Assembly: GCA_949710005.1 (NCBI GenBank)
Contig: OX453272.1
Location: forward strand, 17,166,994-17,230,993
Source: Ricordea florida
Lineage: Eukaryota; Cnidaria; Anthozoa; Corallimorpharia; Ricordeidae
Direction: 5' to 3'
Length of the DNA stretch: 64,000 bases
Below the pieces are notes generated by a model. It had not been told where the DNA came from. It saw only the letters and a list, made by a program, of their open reading frames with translations, and did no database searches. Position 1 is the stretch's first letter. Each line of letters starts with the position of its first letter. Of this stretch, positions 41,433-51,800 are shown in pieces. The translations under genes and the position numbers were made by a program.

Positions 41433-41637
41433 TTCTAATTTTGTAAATTATTTCTTATCTTTAAATCATTTTTTTTATAATAATTATTAATACCTGTGTC
41501 CTAGAAATATTGCTGTATAAATATCTGATAAATCTCTGGTTAAATTTTAAGACTATTTTTAAAACTTAATCAGAAACTTAATCAGAGATTTATCAAACTA
41601 ATTCCTGTGTCCCAGCTCCGTAGTTTACCCCCTCTCT
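41401..41637 (-). repeat. Right terminal inverted repeat, 237 bp
   Basis: It mirrors 26005-26241 with one mismatch and holds the polymerase start codon and promoter box. Confidence 0.95.
41457..41465 (-). promoter_or_regulatory. TTTAAAGAT box of the polymerase gene
   Basis: It lies 28 bases before the ATG at 41432, within the right inverted repeat. Confidence 0.65.
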
Positions 41638-41642
41638 GAAGC
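41638..41642 (+). repeat. Right target-site duplication GAAGC
   Basis: It matches 26000-26004. Confidence 0.8.
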
Positions 41643-42060
41643 CAAAAGATGAGAAGAGAAGTGTCTGGTATCGCACAATCAGAGGATTTGTTATTACCTA
41701 AGCCATGTGTTCTTTACCTCAGCTGAACTTTGGGTCACTTTAAGTTTAATAAAAAAGTTGCTACTGTTTTGTTACACAGCCGATTACGGTATGTCATGCT
41801 TTCATTTGTTTGCTCAATAACGTAGACTTTCAAAAACGTTCTTCATCCGATTTAATATGGCGCGGGACGAAAAACGGCCTGTCGTGACCTCGTCGCTCTC
41901 TTGGTCGCTTCGCGACCTAAAGAGCATGTTCCACTTGCTTAGAAACTCGGGTGCTACACGGCAAACCGATGAATTACATTAAATTTCCTTTTGCTATTTG
42001 TTTGTGAGTTGTTTAAGATAATTTTCATTTTGTTATATTCCTTGCATTACGTACAGCGCT
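41643..42060. other. Intron sequence right of the Polinton
   Basis: This is host DNA of the giant intron. No gene or repeat is recognised apart from short GC palindromes near 41890-41930. Confidence 0.4.
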
Positions 42061-42088
42061 CGAAACCTCCTTAGAAATGTAAACCAAC

Positions 42089-42330
42089 CTTGTGGGCAGC
42101 CAATGCATTCACTTTCCGCTTTTCCAGGGGCAGCCTCTGGACTGACATATCGGCCAGGTGGGCATGTCTTACAACCCATGCCATATGCGATGATACCAAC
42201 AAACGCCATTTGGTCTTGATAAAACCCACCTGTGATACATTCACGAAAATTATTTGATTCTGATTGGCCAAAAACTGGACTGTTCATACCGAACTGCACT
42301 CCATAAGGACAGAGCTTTGACTCCATATCC
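42089..42330 (-). CDS. Cysteine-rich membrane protein gene, exon C
   Basis: The exon encodes an ephrin-receptor-like/GCC2-GCC3 repeat: NNFRECITGGFYQDQMAF, then GCKTCPPGRYVSPEAAPGK and CIGCPQG. The donor CCACAAG/GTTGGT at 42089 is phase 1 and joins exon D across the Polinton-bearing intron. The upstream boundary is uncertain, because no acceptor in the right phase is obvious near 42330-42410. Confidence 0.65.
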
Positions 42331-42909
42331 CCGTGAGAACAGTTTCCAAGTAGGCGTTTGATTGCCATTCAATTTGGTCCGGAAAGTGGGGACAATTTCG
42401 TGTGAGATGATCTGTAGGACTGTTGGTGAATGTCAAAACTTACTTATATTGCTATTTTTTACCAAAGAACTTTATCTCAGTTCAATCACAAAAAATGAGA
42501 AAACGTATTTTCGATATATGAAGCTGTACAAATCCAGTCTTCTGCGCAATTTTAGACTGGCCAATTTTCTAAAACTGGCGGGACTACAGAAATGCAATAT
42601 ATAAAGTTCGCCAATCTTGTTTAGTGCCAGACAGCAAATGTGCCATAAATTTTCTGTATTACTGAGTGTTTCGTGCACCTGAGACAAACCCAATGTGAAT
42701 GCTTTCTTTAAGGAAATTTTAGGATGTATTTTTGCACAATGTCTCCCAACAAATCACTTATATTCCTGAACCATAGAATCTAGAATTTAGCAATATGAAT
42801 TTAAAAAACTATATTCGAAAAAATACACATTTGAGAATTGCAAGTAACTGATAGTGAAAAAACATGACGCATGCACTTCACTCTCAATAAACTATGTCCT
42901 TAAGGTTAC

Positions 42910-42980
42910 CTGCGGGACATGAAATACATTCCTGGTTGTGGTAATACTTCCCAAGGGGGCATGGTTCACACGTTCCATAA
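42910..42980 (-). CDS. Cysteine-rich membrane protein gene, exon B
   Basis: It encodes YGTCEPCPLGKYYHNQECIS and CPAG, an ephrin-receptor-like repeat, and ends at donor CCCGCAG/GTAACC in phase 1. The acceptor is probably CCGTAAG at 42981, but an earlier one would add GFSCLYDYSVS. Its phase does not fit exon A directly, so a small exon between may be missing. Confidence 0.5.
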
Positions 42981-42989
42981 CTTACGGAG

Positions 42990-44900
42990 TAATCATAGAG
43001 ACAAGAAAATCCCGCGAAAGGTAGCAACAAGGAAAGCAAGTGACTCAGTTCAGTCAATACAACAGGTTGCTCGGTTGTTTGACTGCAGAGAACAAAGGAA
43101 AAATTGCAAAATAAACTCTCCCTTATTGCGATGCAAATGTACACTAAAGGACGTAACGATATATAAAGATAATGACAGTAGTAATAACAATAATAGAAAT
43201 AATAATAATAATAATATCAATAATAATAATAATACCAATAATAATGATAATACTACTACTAATAATAATAGTAATAATGATAATAATAATAGTAATGGTA
43301 ATGGTAATAAAATGTTACATGTTCTGTATTATTGTCGAAGGAGTTTATCAATGTTTGGCCAATCTTTTCCATTACTTACAACAATATTGTCAAATTGCGA
43401 CCGGCTACCCACTCTGACTGAATCATTTCCAATCCAGAGCTAATGATGTTCCTGCAAAAGGATAATACTTTTTTTTTCCTAAATGATTTCCTGTTACCGC
43501 TTCTTTTGCTGACAAACCAACTTACTGCCCCTAGGGCCATTCTGAGCTGTTTCTCTTCCGCGCGTGAGAGGATCATTGTTTCAATCTGTCGTTATTATCT
43601 TTCTTAGTCGGGATGACGGGCAGAACATATTTATTTGCTTTATCCATACATTTCATCTTTTGAGGAGTTAGTAGTTCAGTTAGTCAGTTTTTTTATGTCT
43701 TTTTTTTATTAGCAGATCACAGTTACATTAATTTTACAGTAGTTCTAGTTTGTAAAGAGGAAACCATACTTCTCGAGAACTATGGTCTTTCTTAGGGCTT
43801 CCTTCCAGACACTACTGACATGTGCAAACGCAACATGTATTAATCGTCCGCACTTTGTAAACCTTGTAATACTTGTCGCACTTTGTAATAAATTTGTCGT
43901 GCTTTGCAAAGCCTTGCACACTTTGTGGTAGCTTCAAATAGTCGAGAAATGTTTCATGTAAAGTAAAACGTCGGAAGGCGTATAGTGGCAGCGACGTATT
44001 ATGGACTTGAACCTGCTTATCGATTTAGAGAGAGGACCTTAAGCGGATTTGATCAGATGGCTTCAAATGCGACATTTGTTGGCTAATCCTCTAAGTTGTG
44101 TGCAATGACGGCAATAGTGCTATTAAATGAGGAGAGTAATTACGAAAGATGTTTTTTTTTTTCGGTTACAGGAATTTCTTCTTGACATGAACAGCTAATG
44201 AAAGTTATAAGATTGACAAACGAGTTAAGTCTTAAAAGTCGAAGGTTATTTTGCTGGCGCGAGGTTATTTAGGCTGATCTTGAGGAAAATATAAAGTCTT
44301 GTAGAAAGGATTTATAATGTTAATTCATGTGCATAACATGTGCTCCGTCACAAACATGAATGACAAGAAGTCATCATAGATAATGACTTTACCTTTCAGG
44401 TCACGTTTGGAGTCATGTTAGGCTCCGGCATTAAATATAATCGTGTGCATGAATCTTGGCCACATATGACTGTACATAAAAACGTCATTGGTGTTGGTTG
44501 TCGAACTCCCATGGATTGAGTTGAAAGGAAAAAGAAGGAAATCTGATGGTTGCTAGCCGTTGATGATCTTGATATCATTGAGAATTTCGAACTCTCTGAT
44601 TTGTGTCAGTTCATTCTAGTTTGCTCAGGACTACTTAGTTCTCGCGTGCAATGATCCACTTTTATCATAGTGCCTTCTAACAGTGGCATCTGAATAGAAT
44701 TTTTCAACAAAAAATTCAAAAATATATTCACTGTTATATGCACTAATCATGCAGGAAAACTAATATCTTCATTTTTATTGAAAAACGATAGAACTTAAAA
44801 GTTAACACGCCAAAGTAAATTAGTTTAACACGGCAAAATAAAATAGGATTTCAGTCAGTCTACATGTGACAGAATTGATTTCTGTCGAAACCAGCAGGTC
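42990..44900. other. Intron sequence with a microsatellite
   Basis: Apart from the AAT repeat at 43170-43312 I see no exon or element I can support in this stretch. Confidence 0.4.
43170..43312 (+). repeat. (AAT)n microsatellite, interrupted
   Basis: About 140 bases of AAT units with scattered substitutions. They give spurious poly-N and poly-I open frames. Confidence 0.9.
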
Positions 44901-44918
44901 ATAACCTGCTAGCCGCCT

Positions 44919-45229
44919 AAGGGACGGACCATTAGAAAAGTGATGGGGGGGCGGGGGGGGGGGGGTGGGGAATTTTCAACTTGCACGAATTTTTTTTTTC
45001 GCTCACTACTTGTGCAGGAATTTTTTTTTTAGGTGAACCTCTCTGCACGAATTTTTTTTTACTATGTGTGAAAAAGTCACAATTGGACCTTCCTTCTGCA
45101 CGATTTTTTTTTACCTTCTTCCTTACATGAATTTTTTTTCTTGGCATTTTCCCTTAGATGAATTTTTTTTTGTTTTTTTTTTCCCCACCCCCCACCACCC
45201 CCCATCACTTTTCTAATGGTCCGTCCCTA
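44919..45229. repeat. MITE copy 1 (GGGACGGACCATTAG ends)
   Basis: The left end GGGACGGACCATTAGAAAAG pairs with the right end CTTTTCTAATGGTCCGTCCC. The interior repeats AATTTTTTTTT-type blocks preceded by ACG or ATG. Copies 2 and 3 are at 49311-49608 and 61855-62103. Confidence 0.85.
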
Positions 45230-45534
45230 ACTAGAAAGTTATCAATAGCAACCGAATTTGTCAAACACTAACATCCAGCGTCAACTGCTGATAAATTATT
45301 ATAAAGCGTTAATGCTAATGCACAGTTTGCATTCCGAAAGCCACAATTTTCAATCCTAAAATTCTATCAGTTTAGAAACGAACGTTATGATTAACAATAT
45401 AACATTTGTCAACTTACATAATTTTTAAATAGGGCATATTAGCAATTGTTGCCGATGTTATGCGCGTTACTGGGTTTCGAGACAGAATTCTGTAGAAAGA
45501 GGTAGAAGTAAAATATGAATTTAGCTGTGGTTAC

Positions 45535-45609
45535 CTGAGAACCGGGAGAACATTTTCCTCCGATAAAAGTAAAAGCTATTGCCAGGAAAAGAAGCTGATT
45601 ACCAGACAT
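45535..45609 (-). CDS. Signal-peptide exon of the cysteine-rich membrane gene (exon A)
   Basis: MSGNQLLFLAIAFTFIGG looks like a signal peptide and is followed by KCSPGSQ, the usual opening of an ephrin-receptor-like repeat. The donor CTCAG/GTAACC is phase 0. An alternative is that this is an internal exon after the LRR exons: an AG lies 13 bases before the ATG and the frame through it is open and in phase with the LRR exon at 45872. The purine-rich upstream sequence argues against that acceptor. Confidence 0.55.
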
Positions 45610-45871
45610 AATCAGATTGATTCTGCGTGGATGACGTCCTCTTCTTTGAATATAACATTTATACTATCGTATTGAGGTGAAGAGGTACAGGAAGAAAATA
45701 TAAGCCCGGAATCCTTGAGTTATTGAACAGCGAGAACACACATACAGGACACACACATACAGGAAGCCAAAAAAGTTTAAACTCTTAAAAATTTATATTC
45801 TCGATAGGCATAATTCTTCATATTATACTCGGCCTCTTCCAATGCAATAATTTTTAATGAAGCGAACTTAC

Positions 45872-48800
45872 AAGGCAGTTAAGAATAAATCCCTGAAGGC
45901 ATCATCGTCAATATGTGATATGTTATTTTCTGACAAATCCCTAAAGAACAACGAGAAAAACGAAGTGGCGTTTTAAAAATCTTTGTCTCTGTACTATGCA
46001 GTGAATATTAGGGTTTAGTTCAAAAGAGACTATTTTTGTTTTCTTTTCAGCCAAACTGCGTTTGATCTTACTAAAAAGTTATGAGTTGAAAACAACTCGG
46101 ACTTCTTTTCTTTGAGCTTGCTTGTAACCTGTCATCTTTCATGATTTAGATCCATAACAGCAAGTTTGATAGAGTGAAAAGTGCAACTTACAGTACTTTA
46201 AGAGTTGGTAGGTTAGTTAATGACTTTGCTTGAAGGTCACCAATGTTGTTTTTACTGAGGGTTCTGAAATATAACGTACAATTGCATCAGAACCAAAGGT
46301 CGAGTATATATCATCTGAAGTTAGACAACTTGTTAATATGCCAAACTGGTCTATAATAAGTATCCACTTTTTGACCAAAAGGGAAGGCCAATCACTGACA
46401 TCGTATCTAATGACTACCTTTCCTACATTCATATTTGAATATATTCGGTATCTATCACAACATCGTCACAGGATGACATAACAAGTTAAATTGAAGAGTC
46501 AAAATATGCTCCGATGTATTTGTAAGGCATCGGACTAATACTATTCAATAACTGAGACACTGAATTAAGTTAATTCAGTGTCTCAGTTATTCACGAATGC
46601 ACCCAGCTTTAGTTTAACTCATTTCATTTAAGCTGCAATGTTCTGTTAGGTAATACATTCAACAATGGACGAACATCTGCTACTTACAGCAAAGCAAGAA
46701 AACGTGTTTGAAAGAAGGCATCTTTATTTATTCTTGTGAGTTTGTTCTCTGACAGGTCTCTAAGTGTAGCGAAGGGAGATGATCATAACACAAAATTCAA
46801 ATAATTAAAATTATTAGCCTCAAATTTTATTATTACACTATATTACATTCACTATATACTGTTTTTGTTGCCTCTGTTCACAATAAGCACGGATACCAGG
46901 CATGTGAATGCTTCTCTGCCGCCAGTGTGTCTACTTCTGCTCTTTCTCGTTACACAATACCATGTGCTGTAGATATGTAAACAATAGAAAGGGAGTCGAA
47001 AATAATGAATTCATTTTTAAATTTGAAATTTCTCTAGCGCGAAAGTACCTTAACGGATGGTAACAATTATCTCGGAGGTTCATCCCATATTTAACAAAGT
47101 AACTGGTAACGTACACAACACAGCCACTTGTCGTTGTTTATAATATTAATTACAACATGAATCTCAATTGCCCTATCTGGGATACTAGTGCTTTGTTTTT
47201 TCACCAAGAACACAGCCAGTTGCACGTTTGTTCTCTCGTGTGAGACAACACGTTTAAGAGTATTACCAGTTGTTAAAGATCATTACCTTGGTATGATGCA
47301 GAAATTTCAACTTGCCGTGACCTATAAATAGCCTTCTAAAAATCTCATATTGGATATGAGTTAGGGCTGTCCACAAGTTGCTCCAAAAAGTCAAAAAAGT
47401 TGCTCCAAACAGTGCAAAAAGTTGCTCAAAAGTTGCTCAAAAAATCCAAAAGTTGCTCAAAAGTTGCTCAAAAATCTCAAAGTTGCTCAAAAGTTGCTCA
47501 ATAAAAATTCACGTTGATATACTGCTAGTAATAAATTTGTAGTCAATCATGTAGTACATAAGCAATATATAAGCAAATTCATAGTCAATCATACTAAAGT
47601 TACCTTTGCTTTACTTAATTATCTCCGGCATTAGCAGCTATTGTTAATGGATATTCTGAATCAGAATCACTCGAGCATAAGTCTTCATCCGCTATTTTGC
47701 TCACATTTTAGATTTTACAACCGCTGACCACATAAATAGCAGTTTGCCACTGGATGACCAGAACTTCACAATTGAATTCATAGTTCGAAAAAACTCACTT
47801 TTTGTCCTCATTTGCTCTGATAATTGTTTTTGAATTCACGTTTAAGTTAAAATAAGAACAAAAATTGCTTGAAAATGAAACGTTGCTCAAAGTTGCACGA
47901 AAGTGAAAAAGTTGCTCGAAATCGGAAACGTTGCCCAAAAGTTGCCGAGCAACTTGTGGACAGCCCTAATATGAGTATGCAATCCACTCAGAAGCTCCAA
48001 ACATTCGATAGGCATACTTACACGTGCACATACTTACACGTGAACGTAATTGCACGTGCACGTACTTACATGTGCATGAGGTAGTAGGTTCCACGAAATG
48101 CTCCACTTTCAATGAACGTTATTTCATTATTCTGCAGATATCTGCGTGTAGCCGAGAAAGCAAAATGTCAATAACGGAAAGCAAACAAAATCTTCTGATA
48201 CACGTATCAGCGCTTTGACAGAAAACAAAATCTGAAAAACGCTACAGTGAGCAAACATACACTTTCTATTAGGTAATATATACATAGAGGATATTACACG
48301 GTGACCAGCAGATATGAATTTTATGTTCGAGTGGCAAGAACAATATCTCACGAGTGAGGGCAGTGAGTGAGATATTGTTCTTACCACGAGAACATAAAAT
48401 TCATTACGTCCGAACTATCGTGTAATTTTCTTTTTATTATATAGACAAAACACATTGAGACGTTCATTTCAAATCATTTGACAGCTTTGTACAAACTGAA
48501 TCGTGTAAGGCTGGAAATGACGTCATCGATATCCTTGCTAGTGAGGATATGGAAAATACACCACTACGGTCCCGGATGTACTTTCGTATGAATTTAACGA
48601 GTGGTTTAATTCCAAGTAACACACTCATGTCTATCAAGAGAAAATGAGGAAAGAGAACATAGCCCCGTCTGATATGATAAGGGGGACAGAATCTATTTTT
48701 AGCGCGGAATCTATTTATATCTAGTTCCGTGGCAGCGCGGTTTCCACATGGCACATTGAAATTACAACCACGTGATGAGAAGGACATCAGCCATTGGTCA

Positions 48801-51800
48801 GTAAAAATAGTTTCCGGGTCTTAAAATAGATTCTGTCCCCTTATCATAGTAAGAGAACCCAGTATGGAAGATGCGTTCTCTTAACTCATTTTCTCTTGTG
48901 TCTATATAATAAATGTATTTATGTCTTATTATTTGTCAGGGATACTACAGATGTGTCTTGCCAAACAGATGTTCAGTAAAGGCTTTTCTACACGAACGGC
49001 TCAAGATATTTATTATCATAGGGACAACAATCGTACATGCAACTATTCCTTTAGATTTCGAAAACAATAACTACACCTGAAAATGACACTGTGGAAGTCT
49101 TTAAAACAACCACTGGTTACACACCAGATTGGAATGAATTCAGTTTCCCGTTTTCATCATAGACATAAACAAACAGCCTGATCATACATACAATCTCATG
49201 AGCCTATAGCAGCCGTTGAAGGTATCGTTGTACAAAGCTGGCAGCAGGTTGTATTTCATATCTCTGTGCACATAAGAAACAAACTGGTGATCCATAAAAA
49301 CACGGATATAAGGGACGGACCATCAGAAAAGTGATGGGGGCGTAGGGGGGGGGGGGGAAAGCAAAAAAAAATTCATGCAAGGGAAAATGCCAAGAAAAAA
49401 AATTCATGCAAAGAAGAAGGTAAAAAAAAAATTCATGCAGAGGAAGGTCCAATTGTGACTTTTTCACACGTAGTAAAAAAAATTCGTGCAGAGGGGTTCA
49501 CCTGAAAAAAAAGTTCCTGCACAAGCGGTGAGCGAAAAAAAAAAATTCGTGCAAGCTGAAAGTTCCCCACCCCCCCCCCCCCATCACTTTTCTAATGGTC
49601 CGTCCCTAAAAATTCATTATTATTAGAGAGATGTAATAAACTGAACTTGATTTTGAGACGACATGAGCGTTTTCTTATTTTCTCTTAGCGTTTTATAATG
49701 ATAATACCGAAACTTATAATACAAAATGTATTAATACAAAGTGTATTACTGTAATATACGGATACGTGAAATACCTCTTACTAACCGTACTGTAAGTTAC
49801 GGACCGAGTTTTTTCCGTAACTTACAGAACGGACCGAGAAAACGACCGAAACAAACTTTTGAATTTAGCGGGTCGTACAGTGAGGTACGGCCCGCTAAAT
49901 TGACCAATCACAGGGCGCGTACTAACTGAGAAATATTGTTATTGTTATATTATAGTGTGTGTCTCCTTACATATATTGCAAGGTAAGGGCAATAAAGTTA
50001 TACCTCGAATTCCCAGTCAGGGAATGGACAGAACCGACGATATGCTACGTTTATGATTGTACTGTTTGGTTATAAAACAATTCTATTTCAACTACGTCCT
50101 CGTCGTAGCCATGGTATTGACACAGAGTACTCACATCACCCTTAAAGGTTTGAAATCCGCGAAGGACCAAGCTACTACATCTCTTATCTCATTGCGCTTA
50201 ACATCTCTGTAAATACAAATGAAACAAAGATAAGGTATTCAGGCAAAAACCTTGAAGACTTAAAGTACAAGTGTTACAGGTTTCTGATTCTAGCTAGTTG
50301 AACTTCCATATTCAATGTCAGGTATTTCGGTTGACCATGATATTTCCTGGATTACGAAAATTGGCCAGTTGCGGTATAATTCAGGAGTTCGTGAACTAAT
50401 AATTTGCTTTATTTTTTCTCAAGCATCTGAGCGGGCCGGAATCCTAAATCCTCGAATTTGATTGGCTAATCACGTGCGCGTGACCGGTCCGGCTTTTTAC
50501 GATACTGCCCACGGGCCGTATTTTTTCCCCTCCCTAGCAATTTCCTCAAATACATAAGTCATTTACCGGGCTAGGTCGGTCCGTATCTGAAAAAACTGTG
50601 CCTTCGGCCTCAGGCCTTATTCAAGACCTCAGGCACAGTTTTTTTCCCACACGCACTTTCCGCCCGGTAAACAACATATATTTATTATATGATTGGTTCC
50701 CCAAGTGGGCAAGGTGAGGCGAATTAATCCTGAGTTCCGGTTGGCTACTCGAACAGCCAAGATGGACTCTGATCTATCTTGCCTGCTCAACGGGATGTCC
50801 TGCTTTGTTCCGCGATACAAAACAAAATAAAATGCTCATAGAATAAATCCTTTATTGACCACGCTTATTAAATAAATCCTTTATTGACCACGCTTATTTG
50901 GTGGTGATGGCTGAATACTTGCCTCGTTCTTTCTTGACTACGTCTCAGGACATGGAAACACTATTTACAACGACCTTGGCCGACTTGCAGCCATTTTGAC
51001 CTTACGCTTGCGCACAATTGGTCGATAACACATATTTATTATTCAAGTGGCTGGCTCTACAGATATGCTTCTTGTGAACTCGATCGTTCTAAATTTTGTC
51101 CTTCGATTAACGAGGCCAATAGATAAGGGATAAATGAACAGTCACACAGAAACAAGCAATCAACACAAACTAGTCATGAAACGGAAAATCTACGCCAGAT
51201 GGATAATGAATGGCACAAAACTAATCGGGTTTGCATAAATAACATAGCAAGATCGACCTCAATAGACAGCAACAAGAAGATGGCTGTTAAGGAATGGGTT
51301 GTTGTTCATCGTGGAAAATGTGATGATACTATAATTTCTTCTTCTGTCACACGATGTAGTCACTGGATGTTGATCGCGACGTTTCGACTGCTTACTGCTA
51401 GTCTTCTTCAGGCGATGGGGTCGACTGAATCCGGCTCACCATTATGTAGCTGTGTGGTCTGTTCTGATTGGTGCATTTCGAAACGCATAGTGGTGACCCG
51501 GAATCAGTCGACCCCATCGACTGAAGAAGACTAGCAATAAGCAGTCGAAACGTCGCGATCAACATCCAGTGACTGCATCGTGTGACAAAAGAAGAATTTA
51601 TATTATCATCACAAGATGACTGTAACAAAATGAAATTGCGGATCTCTCGTTCTTGTTATAGTAGACTAAATTTTCACATATTTCATTGAAATTTCAATAG
51701 TTGCAAAGTCGCAACTGCTACAGTATTGTCATATTATTGATTTAAAAATAGTAAATTTTTGCAATTCACAGTGCACGAGATTACGTGATGGTGATTTAAA

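Larger units (their letters stand above)
26005..41637. mobile_element. Complete Polinton/Maverick element
   Basis: The element is 15,633 bp and carries the Polinton core: protein-primed DNA polymerase B, rve integrase, A32/FtsK-like ATPase and capsid-type proteins. It is bounded by 237-bp inverted repeats starting AGAGAGGGGGTAAAC (Polinton ends typically begin AG) and a 5-bp duplication. All fifteen large frames are open, and the two repeats differ at one position, so insertion was recent or the ends have been homogenised. Two left-end genes run rightward and meet a leftward block of eleven genes; the integrase runs rightward and meets the leftward polymerase. Base composition is much more AT-rich than the flanks. 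No cysteine protease was recognised. Related gene sets are common in cnidarian genomes. Confidence 0.95.
18287..42088 (-). other. Giant intron of the membrane-protein gene, holding nested transposons
   Basis: The donor at 42088 (CCACAAG/GTTGGT) and acceptor at 18287 (GATTTGCAG/GTTTTC) are both phase 1. Joined, they read CPQ-G-FRACFCLEGFYR, the order expected for this family. The intron of about 23.8 kb contains LINE and BEL/Pao debris at 19.5-25.9 kb and the whole Polinton. Confidence 0.7.

Noticed and set aside
26005-41637. Contaminating viral contig
   Set aside because: Target duplication, inverted repeats and host exons splicing in phase on both sides show an integrated element.
43172-43417. 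Poly-isoleucine and poly-asparagine open frames
   Set aside because: They are translations of an AAT microsatellite.
44932-45147. Lysine-rich small proteins repeated at three places
   Set aside because: They are translations of the A-rich interior of a MITE family, not conserved genes.
46185-46432. Minus frame of 71 codons near 46.3 kb as an independent gene
   Set aside because: It overlaps intron sequence of the LRR gene beside exon 46192-46263 and shows no similarity.
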